Shown: in pieces, positions 51,447 to 60,565 of the stretch
How positions within the stretch are numbered: position 1 is the first letter of the stretch
How the letters are laid out: the number at the start of each line of letters is the position of its first letter
Source of the DNA: Eutrophocola salsuginis
Lineage (GTDB): Bacteria; Pseudomonadota; Gammaproteobacteria; Pseudomonadales; Pseudohongiellaceae
Length of the DNA stretch: 64,000 nt
Assembly: GCA_038147195.1 (NCBI GenBank)
Contig: JAYQTB010000004.1
Location: 1,550,001 to 1,614,000 of the forward strand
Direction of reading: 5' to 3'
Notes under the pieces: generated by a model
Databases searched by the model: none
What the model was told of the DNA's origin: nothing
The model's input: only the letters and a program-made list of their open reading frames with translations
Program-made: the position numbers and the translations under genes

Positions 51447-51689
51447 TCATTTTCCGGTACCTGCGTATTCCCTGCTCGTCAGCAACTGCATGTTGATGGC
51501 ATGTATGGCGCCACTGGCTATATGCGGATTGAGGACACGATAGACGGACTGCTGGCGTTTCACCGCATTAAGACCGTCTAAGGCGTCGGAAATGATACGC
51601 ACCTGGTACTTGCCGCCCTCACCCACGACCGTGATCTCTGCATCTTCGAATTCGGCAGCCAGAGCCTTTTCAATTTCTGTGGGAGACAT
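51447..51689 (-). CDS. ibaG: BolA-family protein IbaG
   Basis: 80-aa BolA-like protein, glutaredoxin partner in iron-sulfur handling. EIEKALAAEFEDAEITVVGE and the helix-turn region YRVLNPHIASGAIHAINMQL are the family core. It has a His at the C-terminal part (SGAIHAIN), the conserved cluster ligand. It lies 12 bp after mlaC and before murA, the conserved order. Confidence 0.93.
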   Translation of the reverse strand: MSPTEIEKALAAEFEDAEITVVGEGGKYQVRIISDALDGLNAVKRQQSVYRVLNPHIASGAIHAINMQLLTSREYAGTGK

Positions 51690-51701
51690 AACTCTTAATT
51701 A

Positions 51702-52331
51702 CTATTCCTCGATCTGCCAGCGGTCGATGACCTTATCTATATCGAAATTGTTGCGGGTCATAAGGTTGTCGAACTTGGAGTAGTACTGGCGGCGCAAGTT
51801 GACACCCTCCACGTACAGGTTGCGCAGTTTCCACATATCCTCGTCATTCAGAAACATACTGTACTGCACTTCAATCCGGTTACCGTCATCACCTAGGACA
51901 AACATTCGTACATTACTGGCACGATCGTTATCGGACTGCTGCTGGTTTTTCAGAATCTCGAATTCAACGCCACCGTATTCCGCCAGCGCGCTACCATAGA
52001 ATTCCACAAGGGACTCACGGAACACGTCGGCAAAACGATCGAGTTGCGCAGGCGAGGCACCGTTGGATCCCTGGCCGTATTTAGCCATCACGCCGCGAGC
52101 CACTTCGCGAAAGTCAACAAATTCTGAAAGGCTATTTTCCACAGCATCGAAATAGGCATCGCGGTCGGTCCGGTACAACGGCTGGATCTCAGTCATTACT
52201 TTCAAAAGACTACCTATGTAACGCTCTACCGCTGCTTCAGCGCTTTCCTGTTGAGCGAAAGCCGAGACGGTTACTATCGTCACTGCTACCAGCAAACCCA
52301 ATGCTAGGATTGATCGGCGCAAAGTATTCAT
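51702..52331 (-). CDS. mlaC: Periplasmic phospholipid carrier MlaC
   Basis: Soluble carrier that moves phospholipids between the MlaA outer-membrane complex and the MlaFEDB inner-membrane complex. It is 209 aa with a signal peptide (ALGLLVAVTIVTVSAFAQ) and the family core FREVARGVMAKYGQGSNGAS, then FADVFRESLVEFYGSALAEY, and MWKLRNLYVEGVNLRRQY. ATG at 52331 chosen as the start of a normal signal peptide. The other mla genes that usually surround it are absent: the next gene upstream is the divergent yrbG. Confidence 0.93.
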   Translation of the reverse strand: MNTLRRSILALGLLVAVTIVTVSAFAQQESAEAAVERYIGSLLKVMTEIQPLYRTDRDAYFDAVENSLSEFVDFREVARGVMAKYGQGSNGASPAQLDRFADVFRESLVEFYGSALAEYGGVEFEILKNQQQSDNDRASNVRMFVLGDDGNRIEVQYSMFLNDEDMWKLRNLYVEGVNLRRQYYSKFDNLMTRNNFDIDKVIDRWQIEE

Positions 52332-52514
52332 AAGATGACTCCATGATGCTTTGTGGGCGCATTTTATCCGAATTCGCGCCTTAAAAAAATTCGCATAGGA
52401 TAACTCTCGGGTCATGGCCCGGCTACTTGATTATTAAGGGGAGACTTGTCATATTGGCCCCTGTTTTAGTGTCGGTCGGCCGCAAGGCTTCAGGCAGCAG
52501 GCCAGGAAAGTTAC

Positions 52515-53510
52515 ATGAGTATATATTTGGCCTCGGTCTATATCGTGTTTGGATTCGCGGGTCTGATATGGAGCGCAGACCGTTTCGTACTGGGCGCATC
52601 CACCACCGCGCGCAATCTCGGCGTTTCCCCACTGATAATTGGACTGACCATCGTAGCTGTCGGCACCTCAGCACCCGAAATTTTTACCTCCGCGACAGCA
52701 TCGATTCAAGGAGCCCCCAACATAGCCATCGGCAATGCCCTGGGCTCCAACATAGCCAACATGGGCATCGTGCTGGCCATCACCCTGATGATAAAGCCCA
52801 TAGAGATACCCTTGTCGCTCTTGAAAAAGGAAATTCCCGCGCTGCTTTTCGTTTCAGGCTGCTGCTTCATCGTTTTCGCTGATCTCACGCTGAACGTTTT
52901 CGATGGCCTGCTGCTGCTTTTTATCCTTGTCGTTTTTGCCTGGCGGTTGATCAGGGGTCTGGACAAGGATCCGGAAAACGACGTCAACATCATCAACCCT
53001 GATGAAGTTACTGATGAAGTAACTGATGAATTCATCGCGGATGACATGTCTACACCTAAGGCAGTGGCATTGCTGCTCTTCGGCCTAGCCCTGCTAGTCA
53101 TCAGCTCCGACATCCTTGTGGAAGGTGCACGCAACGTAGCCCTAAACCTTGGTGTCAATGAATTGATCATCGGTCTGACCGTCATGGCGGTGGGCACCAG
53201 CCTGCCGGAACTCGCCACGTCCATAAGCAGTGCGCTTAAGGGGCACTACGACCTGGTAATTGGCAACATCATTGGTTCGAACATATTCAATATCCTTCTG
53301 GTTTTGCCGGTGCCCTCCTTTATTTCCCCGTTCGTCATCCAGAAGGAGGTCCTGACCCGGGACTATGCCACCATGATGCTCATTACCCTAGTCTGTGCCT
53401 ACTTACTGTACATGCGAGCCCGCAAGGGCCAACAGATTGGCAGGGCTGCCGGCACAGTTTTAATGGGTATTTATATCGCTTACACTGCAACTCTGATTGT
53501 CAGCCAATAA
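52515..53510 (+). CDS. yrbG: Calcium/sodium antiporter, YrbG family
   Basis: Inner-membrane CaCA-family exchanger of 331 aa built from two homologous halves. Each half has the alpha-repeat: GLTIVAVGTSAPEIFTSATA and GSNIANMGIVLA in the first, GLTVMAVGTSLPELATSISS and GSNIFNILLVLP in the second. The cytoplasmic loop is acidic and repetitive (DEVTDEVTDEF), encoded by tandem 12-bp units at 53001-53030. It leads the run to kdsD and kdsC, as in E. coli. Confidence 0.93.
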   Translation: MSIYLASVYIVFGFAGLIWSADRFVLGASTTARNLGVSPLIIGLTIVAVGTSAPEIFTSATASIQGAPNIAIGNALGSNIANMGIVLAITLMIKPIEIPLSLLKKEIPALLFVSGCCFIVFADLTLNVFDGLLLLFILVVFAWRLIRGLDKDPENDVNIINPDEVTDEVTDEFIADDMSTPKAVALLLFGLALLVISSDILVEGARNVALNLGVNELIIGLTVMAVGTSLPELATSISSALKGHYDLVIGNIIGSNIFNILLVLPVPSFISPFVIQKEVLTRDYATMMLITLVCAYLLYMRARKGQQIGRAAGTVLMGIYIAYTATLIVSQ

Positions 53511-53526
53511 GGGTGTGTAGTCTGTT

Positions 53527-54498
53527 ATGGATAAAGCAGCGTTAAAAAACAGCGCCCTTCGCACCATCCAACTTGAACAGCATGCAGTTGAAAATCTTGC
53601 CTCGCGGATTGACGAGGATTTCTTCACGGCCTGTGAACTCATTCTCGCCTGCCAGGGCCGGGTCATCGTGATGGGTATCGGCAAATCAGGTCACATTGCC
53701 AACAAGATTGCCGCTACGCTCGCCAGCACAGGAACACCGGCACACTTTGTCCACCCTGCAGAAGCCAGCCATGGCGATATCGGCATGGTCACGGACCGTG
53801 ACGTGGTGATCGCGATCTCCAATTCAGGCACCACTGCCGAAATCGAAACTATACTCCCCATTCTCAAGCGCAAGGGTGTTGCCCTGATCGCCATGACCGG
53901 CAACCCGGGTTCCCAGCTGGCAAGGCAGGCTAGCGTCAGCCTTAATGCCAGTGTGGAGCAGGAAGCCTGTCCGCTGGGCCTTGCTCCAACCACCAGCACC
54001 ACTGCCGCGCTGGTACTTGGAGACGCACTGGCCATGGCCCTGCTGGAAGCACGCGGGTTCACCGCCGAGGACTTTGCCTTTTCCCATCCCGGCGGCAACC
54101 TCGGCCGGCGTCTCCTGTTATTGGTCAGCGATGTCATGCACACCGGCAAAGCCATTCCCGGCGTCAGCGAAGATACCAGCGTCAAGGAATCGCTCCTGGA
54201 AATGTCTGCCAAGAAACTGGGCATGACCACCGTCTCCAGTGGCAAGGGTAAAGTTATCGGCGTGTTCACCGATGGCGACCTGCGCCGATTCCTGGACAGC
54301 AACAGGGACCTTAACAACACTGCCATCCGAGACGTCATGACCAGTACCTTCAAATCCATTCCTGGCGCGGCGCTGGCATCGGAAGCGGCAAAACTCATGC
54401 AGGATAACGAGATCTATACGCTGGTCGTCACCGATAACAACGATGAGTTCTGCGGCATCATCACCATGCACGACCTTTTAAAGGCGAATGTCGTCTGA
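53527..54498 (+). CDS. kdsD: D-arabinose 5-phosphate isomerase
   Basis: SIS-domain isomerase converting ribulose 5-phosphate to arabinose 5-phosphate for Kdo synthesis. It is 323 aa: SIS domain (VIVMGIGKSGHIANKIAATL, then FVHPAEASHGDIGMVTDRD), followed by two CBS domains (VMHTGKAIPGVSEDTSVKES and VMTSTFKSIPGAALASEAAK). Starts 17 bp after yrbG. Confidence 0.96.
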   Translation: MDKAALKNSALRTIQLEQHAVENLASRIDEDFFTACELILACQGRVIVMGIGKSGHIANKIAATLASTGTPAHFVHPAEASHGDIGMVTDRDVVIAISNSGTTAEIETILPILKRKGVALIAMTGNPGSQLARQASVSLNASVEQEACPLGLAPTTSTTAALVLGDALAMALLEARGFTAEDFAFSHPGGNLGRRLLLLVSDVMHTGKAIPGVSEDTSVKESLLEMSAKKLGMTTVSSGKGKVIGVFTDGDLRRFLDSNRDLNNTAIRDVMTSTFKSIPGAALASEAAKLMQDNEIYTLVVTDNNDEFCGIITMHDLLKANVV

Positions 54499-54508
54499 GG
54501 GCCATGCT

Positions 54509-55048
54509 ATGAGCGATTGTAATATACCGCAAAACGTCAAATCCCTGGCCAGAAACATCCGCCTGCTGGCACTGGACGTGGACGGAGTGTTGACCGACAG
54601 CCGCCTGTATTTCGACAACCAGGGCGAAGAGATCAAGGCCTTCAATACCCTCGATGGCTTGGGCCTGAAGCTGCTGATGAAAAGCAGCGTTCGGGTGGCC
54701 CTGATCACCGGCAGGACATCACAGATCGTCGCTAACCGTGCTCGCAGCCTGGGTATCGACATGGTATTCCAGGGACGTGATGACAAGAAGTTCGTATTGG
54801 ATGGCATCCTCGAAACACTAAAACTGGATTACAGTGCCGTTGCATATGCCGGTGACGACCTGCCCGATCTCGCCTGCATCACTGCAGTAAAACTCGGCAT
54901 CACCGTACCGGATGCACATTACTTAGTGCGCGATGCCGCTGATGTAGTCACAAGTCGCGCGGGGGGCGCGGGTGCAGTGCGTGAGATCTGTGACTGGATC
55001 CTGCAGGCACAGGGCAATTTCGAAACGGCAATCAGCCCCTTCCGCTAA
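54509..55048 (+). CDS. kdsC: 3-deoxy-D-manno-octulosonate-8-phosphate phosphatase
   Basis: HAD-superfamily phosphatase giving free Kdo. Motif I is LLALDVDGVLTDSRLYFDNQ, motif II LITGRTSQIV, and later GDDLPDLACI. 179 aa from the ATG at 54509, which has GAGG eight bases upstream. An ATG at 54488 inside the kdsD end is an alternative that adds seven residues. Part of the kdsD-kdsC-lptC-lptA-lptB run. Confidence 0.95.
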   Translation: MSDCNIPQNVKSLARNIRLLALDVDGVLTDSRLYFDNQGEEIKAFNTLDGLGLKLLMKSSVRVALITGRTSQIVANRARSLGIDMVFQGRDDKKFVLDGILETLKLDYSAVAYAGDDLPDLACITAVKLGITVPDAHYLVRDAADVVTSRAGGAGAVREICDWILQAQGNFETAISPFR

Positions 55049-55055
55049 GCGGTAA

Positions 55056-55703
55056 TTGTCCGTGACCACCCCAATGACAGCGCCGGCAAGCCCGGAATCC
55101 AACAATCACCGGGCAAGCCTGAGGACCCACCTGCTGGCAATACTGGTACCCAGTATGATCATTTATTACTTGTTCGACTCGGCCACGAATGAGGAGATTT
55201 TCGACTTCGGTCAGCTGCAAGGGCTGACAGAGCAGGAATACGACTATTTCATGGGCGAAATCGACAGTATTCATTACACGACCGAGGGACACACGGATTA
55301 TCGCTTCCGGGCCAGCCGGGTGACCCATTACCCGAATCCCGAGTTCAGCATCATAGAATCACCACGCTTGATCATTTACCGCGACGACGATTCGGCCTGG
55401 CGCATCAACAGTACACGCGGGCGCGTGGACGTGGAAGCCGACAGCAACCGAGAGCGCCTGATACTCAGTGAAAATGTTATCATCAAGGGCATTACAGCCG
55501 CGGGCACGCCGGTAAATATCATTACCGACTCGCTTACATTCTACCCGTCCGAGAAAAGCATCCACACCGACAGCGAAGTCATACTGGAATCCGAGGGCTT
55601 TTATTCCACCAGTCAGGGTCTCACCGCAGACCTGCTAACGGATGTCATTTGGCAACTTGCCGAAGGACAAATGCGCTATGAACAGCCAAAACAGGAACAA
55701 TGA
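55056..55703 (+). CDS. lptC: LPS transport bitopic protein LptC
   Basis: Inner-membrane protein that passes lipopolysaccharide from the LptBFG complex to LptA. 215 aa: one N-terminal membrane helix (LLAILVPSMIIYYLFD) and a periplasmic beta-jellyroll with DSIHYTTEGHTDYRFRASRV, RGRVDVEADSNRERLILSEN and ITDSLTFYPSEKSIHTDSEV. The start is a TTG at 55056; a GTG at 55062 or ATG at 55074 are possible. It overlaps nothing, with a 7-bp gap after kdsC. Confidence 0.92.
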   Translation: MSVTTPMTAPASPESNNHRASLRTHLLAILVPSMIIYYLFDSATNEEIFDFGQLQGLTEQEYDYFMGEIDSIHYTTEGHTDYRFRASRVTHYPNPEFSIIESPRLIIYRDDDSAWRINSTRGRVDVEADSNRERLILSENVIIKGITAAGTPVNIITDSLTFYPSEKSIHTDSEVILESEGFYSTSQGLTADLLTDVIWQLAEGQMRYEQPKQEQ

Positions 55704-55704
55704 C

Positions 55705-56235
55705 ATGATGACTACCAGGACCATAACAACCGTCCGCCTAGCACTGGCCTGCGTCTTCCTATCAATTTTTATTCCCGCCTCCCTGCAGGCACTGCCGGAG
55801 GATGCAAGTCAGCCCATCCTTGGCACTTATGACAACAGCCTGTTATTGCTCAATGAAGGCAAACAGGTATTCTATGGCGTAACGGGTACGCCGGCTGAAA
55901 TCATACAGGGTTCACTGAAGATAAGCGGCCAAGAAATCACCATCGAACGAGTCGACGGAGAGGTGAAAAAGGTCTCTGTCATCGGCAGTCCCGCCCTGTA
56001 CCAGCAGCAACCTGCCATTGACCAGGCGCTTGTCACTGCAGAGGGCGAAAACATTGTACTGGATTATACAACCCAGCATGTGTCGGCTCTCGGGGATGTC
56101 CGATTTACTCAGGGCAACGACCAGTGGACAGGATGCCAGATTGATTACTACCTTGAAAGCAGGCAGCTCAGCACAACCCGGTGTACCGACGGTAGCCAGG
56201 CCCGTGCGATCATCTCACCTCGAAACACTCAGTGA
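55705..56235 (+). CDS. lptA: LPS transport periplasmic protein LptA
   Basis: Periplasmic bridge protein for lipopolysaccharide export. 176 aa with signal peptide (LALACVFLSIFIPASLQA), then QVFYGVTGTPAEIIQGSLKI and LDYTTQHVSALGDVRFTQGN, the LptA/OstA fold. The ATG at 55705 (AGGAAC before it) follows the lptC stop after one base. An ATG at 55678 inside lptC is an alternative. Confidence 0.92.
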   Translation: MMTTRTITTVRLALACVFLSIFIPASLQALPEDASQPILGTYDNSLLLLNEGKQVFYGVTGTPAEIIQGSLKISGQEITIERVDGEVKKVSVIGSPALYQQQPAIDQALVTAEGENIVLDYTTQHVSALGDVRFTQGNDQWTGCQIDYYLESRQLSTTRCTDGSQARAIISPRNTQ

Positions 56236-56242
56236 CCTCGCC

Positions 56243-56974
56243 ATGTTCATGAAGACCTTGCGGGCAGAAAACCTCGCCAAGTCCTATAAGGGCCGCCAAG
56301 TTATTAATGACACCTCACTCGAGGTCAGTAGCGGCGAAATCGTAGGGCTGCTCGGGCCCAACGGTGCCGGTAAGACCACATCCTTTTACATGATCATCGG
56401 CCTGGTGCGGGCAGACCACGGAAAGGTGACCATCGCCGACGAGGATGTCACCCGCGCACCCATGCATGAACGGGCCCGCAAGGGGCTCGGCTACCTGCCC
56501 CAGGAAGCTTCCATCTTTCGCAAGCTCTCGGTCAGGGATAATATCCTGGCCATCCTTGAAACTCGGCCTGAACTCGACCGCCAGCAACGGGAGCAAAAGG
56601 CGGAAGACCTGATGGCCGAGTTTCATATCGGCCACCTGCGCGACACCCTGGGTATGAGCCTTTCCGGGGGCGAACGCCGACGGGCGGAGATCGCCAGGGC
56701 CCTGGCCACCGACCCGGCATTCATCCTGCTAGATGAGCCGTTTGCCGGCGTAGATCCCATCTCGGTCAACGACATAAAACAGATCATCGGCAAGCTGAGC
56801 GATCGGGGTATTGGCATCCTCATCACCGACCACAACGTCCGAGAAACCCTGGAAATTTGCCAGAAAGCCTACATCGTGAGCGAGGGTTCGGTCCTTGCTT
56901 CAGGAACTCCTAAAGAAATCCTCGATAATCAAAAGGTTAGAGAGGTTTATTTGGGTCAGAAATTCAGGATGTAA
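56243..56974 (+). CDS. lptB: LPS export ABC transporter ATPase LptB
   Basis: Cytoplasmic ATPase of the LptBFG exporter. 243 aa: Walker A GLLGPNGAGKTTSFYMIIG, signature SLSGGERRRAEIARAL, Walker B FILLDEPFAGVDPISV, and the H-loop ITDHNVRETL. ATG at 56243 or 56249, 7-13 bp after lptA. lptF and lptG are not in the window, as usual. Confidence 0.97.
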   Translation: MFMKTLRAENLAKSYKGRQVINDTSLEVSSGEIVGLLGPNGAGKTTSFYMIIGLVRADHGKVTIADEDVTRAPMHERARKGLGYLPQEASIFRKLSVRDNILAILETRPELDRQQREQKAEDLMAEFHIGHLRDTLGMSLSGGERRRAEIARALATDPAFILLDEPFAGVDPISVNDIKQIIGKLSDRGIGILITDHNVRETLEICQKAYIVSEGSVLASGTPKEILDNQKVREVYLGQKFRM

Positions 56975-57132
56975 AGCCATTGCAGGGGCAATGCAATAAT
57001 CATTCCGAATCCAATGATTTCCTGTAAAAAAACGCAGGAATTTGCTAGTCTTCACGCACTGTTTAAGCACCCCAGCGCCCGATAATTCAAGACAGCGGCA
57101 TGCTTTGTACGCCTTATTAAAATACCTTTTGT

Positions 57133-58671
57133 ATGAAACTAGCACTCCAGTTAAAACTGGGTCAGCAACTTACCATGACCCCCCAGCTGCAACAGGCCAT
57201 CCGTCTGCTGCAGCTGTCAACGCTGGATCTTCAACAGGAAATACAGGAAGCCCTAGAATCAAACCCGCTTCTGGAAATCGACGAATCCGGTGAGTCCAGT
57301 GATTACGCCGAAGACGAAACAGGGACCGAAAGCGAGAACGAATTCAAGGAAGTCGAGGAATTCACCGTAACGGCAACAAGCAAGGATGCGGACAACGACA
57401 GCTACAACGAACAGGACCCGAATAGCGAGTTTCCCAGCACCGACAACTGGGAGGACAGAAACATTCCCGATGACCTGTCTGTGGACTCGAGTTGGGATGA
57501 CATATATACCAATATCTCGATGCCCACCTCCTCAGTGCCTGCCGATGGCGACGACCTTGATTTTGAAACCCGCAGCAGTAAAACCGAGACCCTGCAGGAT
57601 CACCTGAACTGGCAGCTGAACCTAACGCCAATGTCCGACGGTGATAGGCTTATCTCCATGGCCATCATCGACGCCATCGACCCCGATGGCAAACTAACGG
57701 TTTCCATCGAATCCATCCATGCCGGCCTGATACGCGAACTGGATATCGATGTTGAGGAAGTACTGGCCGTTCTGCATCGCATCCAGCAGTTCGATCCAGT
57801 GGGTGTGGGCTACCGTGATCTAAAGGAGTGCCTGGCGCTGCAACTGCGCCAAATCGATAAGGATTATCCCGGCATGGCCATCGCAGCCCGTATTATCGAT
57901 GATCACCTTCCCCAGCTGGCCAGCCATGACTACGCGCAAATCATGAGGGCGCTAAAGATCAAGGAAAACGAACTCAAGGAATCACTAAAGATCATTCTGT
58001 CCCTGAATCCCAAGCCGGGTTCCGAAATCACCTCTTCTGACAACACCTACGTCATTCCGGACGTCTTAGTATTCAAGCGCAATGGTCGCTGGCACGTGGA
58101 ACTTAACCCGGAAACGGCGCCAAAAATCCGGGTGAATTCGGAGTACGCCATGCTGGCCAACGGCATGGGCTCGGAAGCGGACAAAACTTTTATCAAAGAA
58201 AACCTGCAGGAAGCGCGCTGGTTCATCAAGAGCCTGCACAGTCGCAATGAGACCCTAATGAAAGTCTCCACTAAGATTGTCGAACACCAGAAGGAATTTT
58301 TCGAATATGGCGAGGAAGCAATGAAACCCCTTATCCTGTATGATATTGCTGAGGCCGTCGGCATGCATGAATCAACCATTTCCCGCGTAACGACCCAGAA
58401 ACACATGCAAACGCCTCGCGGAATTTTTGAACTAAAGTACTTTTTCTCCAGCCATGTGGGTACTGAAAGTGGCGTTGAGTGCTCCTCAACCGCCATCCGT
58501 GCACTCATCAAGAAGCTTGTGGCTGCCGAAAATCCACAAAAACCCCTCAGTGACAGCAAGATCACCCAGCTACTTTCCGCTCAGGGCATCAATATCGCCC
58601 GTCGCACCATCGCCAAGTACCGTGAGTCGTTGTCGATAGCCCCTTCCAATGAAAGAAAGCGATTGCTATAG
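57133..58671 (+). CDS. rpoN: RNA polymerase sigma-54 factor
   Basis: Sigma factor for enhancer-dependent promoters. 512 aa: activator-interaction region LQLKLGQQLTMTPQLQQAIR, an acidic linker of about 100 residues (ETGTESENEFKEVEEF and on), the core-binding part, the HTH-like AVGMHESTISRVTTQKHMQT, and the RpoN box INIARRTIAKYRESL. It follows lptB by 158 bp; that gap holds an inverted repeat TTCCTG/CAGGAA at 57029-57050 and no gene. Confidence 0.97.
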   Translation: MKLALQLKLGQQLTMTPQLQQAIRLLQLSTLDLQQEIQEALESNPLLEIDESGESSDYAEDETGTESENEFKEVEEFTVTATSKDADNDSYNEQDPNSEFPSTDNWEDRNIPDDLSVDSSWDDIYTNISMPTSSVPADGDDLDFETRSSKTETLQDHLNWQLNLTPMSDGDRLISMAIIDAIDPDGKLTVSIESIHAGLIRELDIDVEEVLAVLHRIQQFDPVGVGYRDLKECLALQLRQIDKDYPGMAIAARIIDDHLPQLASHDYAQIMRALKIKENELKESLKIILSLNPKPGSEITSSDNTYVIPDVLVFKRNGRWHVELNPETAPKIRVNSEYAMLANGMGSEADKTFIKENLQEARWFIKSLHSRNETLMKVSTKIVEHQKEFFEYGEEAMKPLILYDIAEAVGMHESTISRVTTQKHMQTPRGIFELKYFFSSHVGTESGVECSSTAIRALIKKLVAAENPQKPLSDSKITQLLSAQGINIARRTIAKYRESLSIAPSNERKRLL

Positions 58672-58710
58672 CCCTTAACTTTCAAACAAAAAATTCAGAG
58701 AATTCACAGT

Positions 58711-59187
58711 ATGAACATCAACACAATCCTGACACCGGAACTTACTTTCTGTAACGTCCAGGGCGTCAGCAAGAAGCGACTGATCGAAACTAGTGCAGAC
58801 CTGATTTCCGCACAGGTTAAATCAGTGGACGCGAACCAGATTTACAGCGCCCTCATCGCACGCGAACAACTCGGCAGCACTGGCCTCGGCAATGGCATCG
58901 CCATACCGCATTGCCGCGTACCGAAATGCAAGTCCACGATCGGCTGCCTTATCACGCTGGAAAAAGGTATCGACTTTGACGCCATCGATGGCAAGCCTGT
59001 TGACCTGCTGTTTTACCTGCTGGTGCCGGAAAACACCATCGAAGGCCACCTGGAAGTTCTGCGCGCCCTGGCTGAGCTGTTCAACAGTAACAGCTACTGT
59101 GCCAGCCTCAGGGGCTGCATCACCAATGCCGACCTGTATATGGCGGCAACGGCACCGTTGGCGGATACGGACATGGACGGTAAATAG
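58711..59187 (+). CDS. ptsN: PTS nitrogen-regulatory IIA protein
   Basis: EIIA-Ntr of the nitrogen-related phosphotransferase chain. 158 aa with the phosphorylated His in GSTGLGNGIAIPHCRVPK and the later VDLLFYLLVPENTIEGHLEV. It takes phosphate from NPr (npr, downstream). In most relatives hpf lies between rpoN and ptsN; here only 39 bp separate them. Confidence 0.95.
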   Translation: MNINTILTPELTFCNVQGVSKKRLIETSADLISAQVKSVDANQIYSALIAREQLGSTGLGNGIAIPHCRVPKCKSTIGCLITLEKGIDFDAIDGKPVDLLFYLLVPENTIEGHLEVLRALAELFNSNSYCASLRGCITNADLYMAATAPLADTDMDGK

Positions 59188-59308
59188 ACCGTCTACGCTA
59201 TTTCGGCGCCTTAATTCTAATTTCACTCACAGAGTATAATTTTCAAGGTGTTTAGCGATGGAACTTGTTGTTATCGGTGGATTTTTATCAGCTTAATCGA
59301 CTCGGACA

Positions 59309-60166
59309 ATGAAACTTATAGTCATCAGCGGGCGTTCCGGATCCGGCAAGAGCACATGCCTGCATGTGCTCGAGGATATCGGCTATTACTGCGTCGATAA
59401 CCTGCCAGCAAGCATGCTCAGGACCCTGGCTGACCGGGTGAGCAAGGACCTACACCCGGAATTCCAGTATGTGGCGGTCGGTATAGATGCACGTAATATT
59501 TCTGAGGACCTGGAACAATTCCCTGATATTTTTGCCGCTCTGGATGAAAGTCACATCGACAGACAAATCATTTTCCTGGATGCTGATGACAACACACTGC
59601 TTAAACGCTTCAGTGAATCGCGCCGCAAGCACACGCTGAGCAGCGAGAAGCTTGGACTGATGGAGGCCATAAAAAGGGAACGGGAGCTGTTATCCCCCAT
59701 CATTTCCCTGGCCAACCTGACCATCGATACTAGCACGCTGTCCCTGCACGAGCTAAGGAACATCATCAAGAAGCGTGTGGCGCGGCACGATGCGAATGGC
59801 ATGGCGGTCCAGTTCCAGTCCTTTGGATTCAAGTTCGGTGTGCCGGTGGATGCCGATATCGTTTTTGATGTCAGGTGCCTGCCCAATCCCTTCTGGATCA
59901 GCAAATTGCGGGGACTCAATGGCATGCAGCAGGAGGTTATCGAATATCTGGATTCACAGCATGAGGTGGCGGAAATGTATGACGATATTCAAGACTACCT
60001 GGAACGCTGGCTGCCCAGGTTCGAGGCGAACAACCGCAGCTATATAACCATTGCCATCGGCTGTACGGGAGGGCAACATAGGTCAGTTTACCTGTGTGAA
60101 AAATTGAAAGCACACTTCAGTAACAAAAAAATAAATGTGCAGGTCAGGCACAAGCAAATCTGTTAA
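59309..60166 (+). CDS. rapZ: RNase adapter protein RapZ
   Basis: P-loop protein that in E. coli guides GlmZ RNA to RNase E and links amino-sugar supply to glmS. 285 aa with Walker A VISGRSGSGKSTCLHVLED, DNLPASMLRTL, and the C-terminal IAIGCTGGQHRSVYLCEKL. It lies between ptsN and npr, the conserved order. Whether GlmZ-type RNAs exist here is unknown. Confidence 0.95.
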   Translation: MKLIVISGRSGSGKSTCLHVLEDIGYYCVDNLPASMLRTLADRVSKDLHPEFQYVAVGIDARNISEDLEQFPDIFAALDESHIDRQIIFLDADDNTLLKRFSESRRKHTLSSEKLGLMEAIKRERELLSPIISLANLTIDTSTLSLHELRNIIKKRVARHDANGMAVQFQSFGFKFGVPVDADIVFDVRCLPNPFWISKLRGLNGMQQEVIEYLDSQHEVAEMYDDIQDYLERWLPRFEANNRSYITIAIGCTGGQHRSVYLCEKLKAHFSNKKINVQVRHKQIC

Positions 60167-60199
60167 TCATTGTTTCACCTGTAAGAAAAACAGCAGTAT

Positions 60200-60475
60200 A
60201 TGATTGAATCCGTCATTACCATCAAGAACAGAACTGGCCTACATGCACGTGCAGCCGCCAAGTTTGTCGAAGTCACTTCCAGTTACACCAGCAGTGTCGC
60301 AATCAACAATGGTGAGAAAACTGTTGACGGCAAAAGCATCCTGTCGGTCATGATGCTCGCGGCTTCTCCAGGCAGCAAACTTTCCCTCAGGATAGACGGC
60401 ACCGACGAAACGGAAGTGCTGGAGGCTATCAGGAAACTAGTGGAAAACAATTTCGGTGAAAATGACAAAAAGTAA
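60200..60475 (+). CDS. npr: Phosphocarrier protein NPr
   Basis: HPr-like carrier of the nitrogen PTS. 91 aa with the phosphorylated His in KNRTGLHARAAAKFVEVT and the SILSVMMLAASPGSKLSLRI segment. It transfers phosphate to PtsN. The PtsP enzyme I is not in the window. Confidence 0.95.
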   Translation: MIESVITIKNRTGLHARAAAKFVEVTSSYTSSVAINNGEKTVDGKSILSVMMLAASPGSKLSLRIDGTDETEVLEAIRKLVENNFGENDKK

Positions 60476-60565
60476 CTCCCCTCTGCACTAGCTTTTTTAC
60501 CCAGTGGAACAGCCTGAATACATCGCTGGGTTATAATGCAGTAAACTCTGGACAGGCATGATTCC

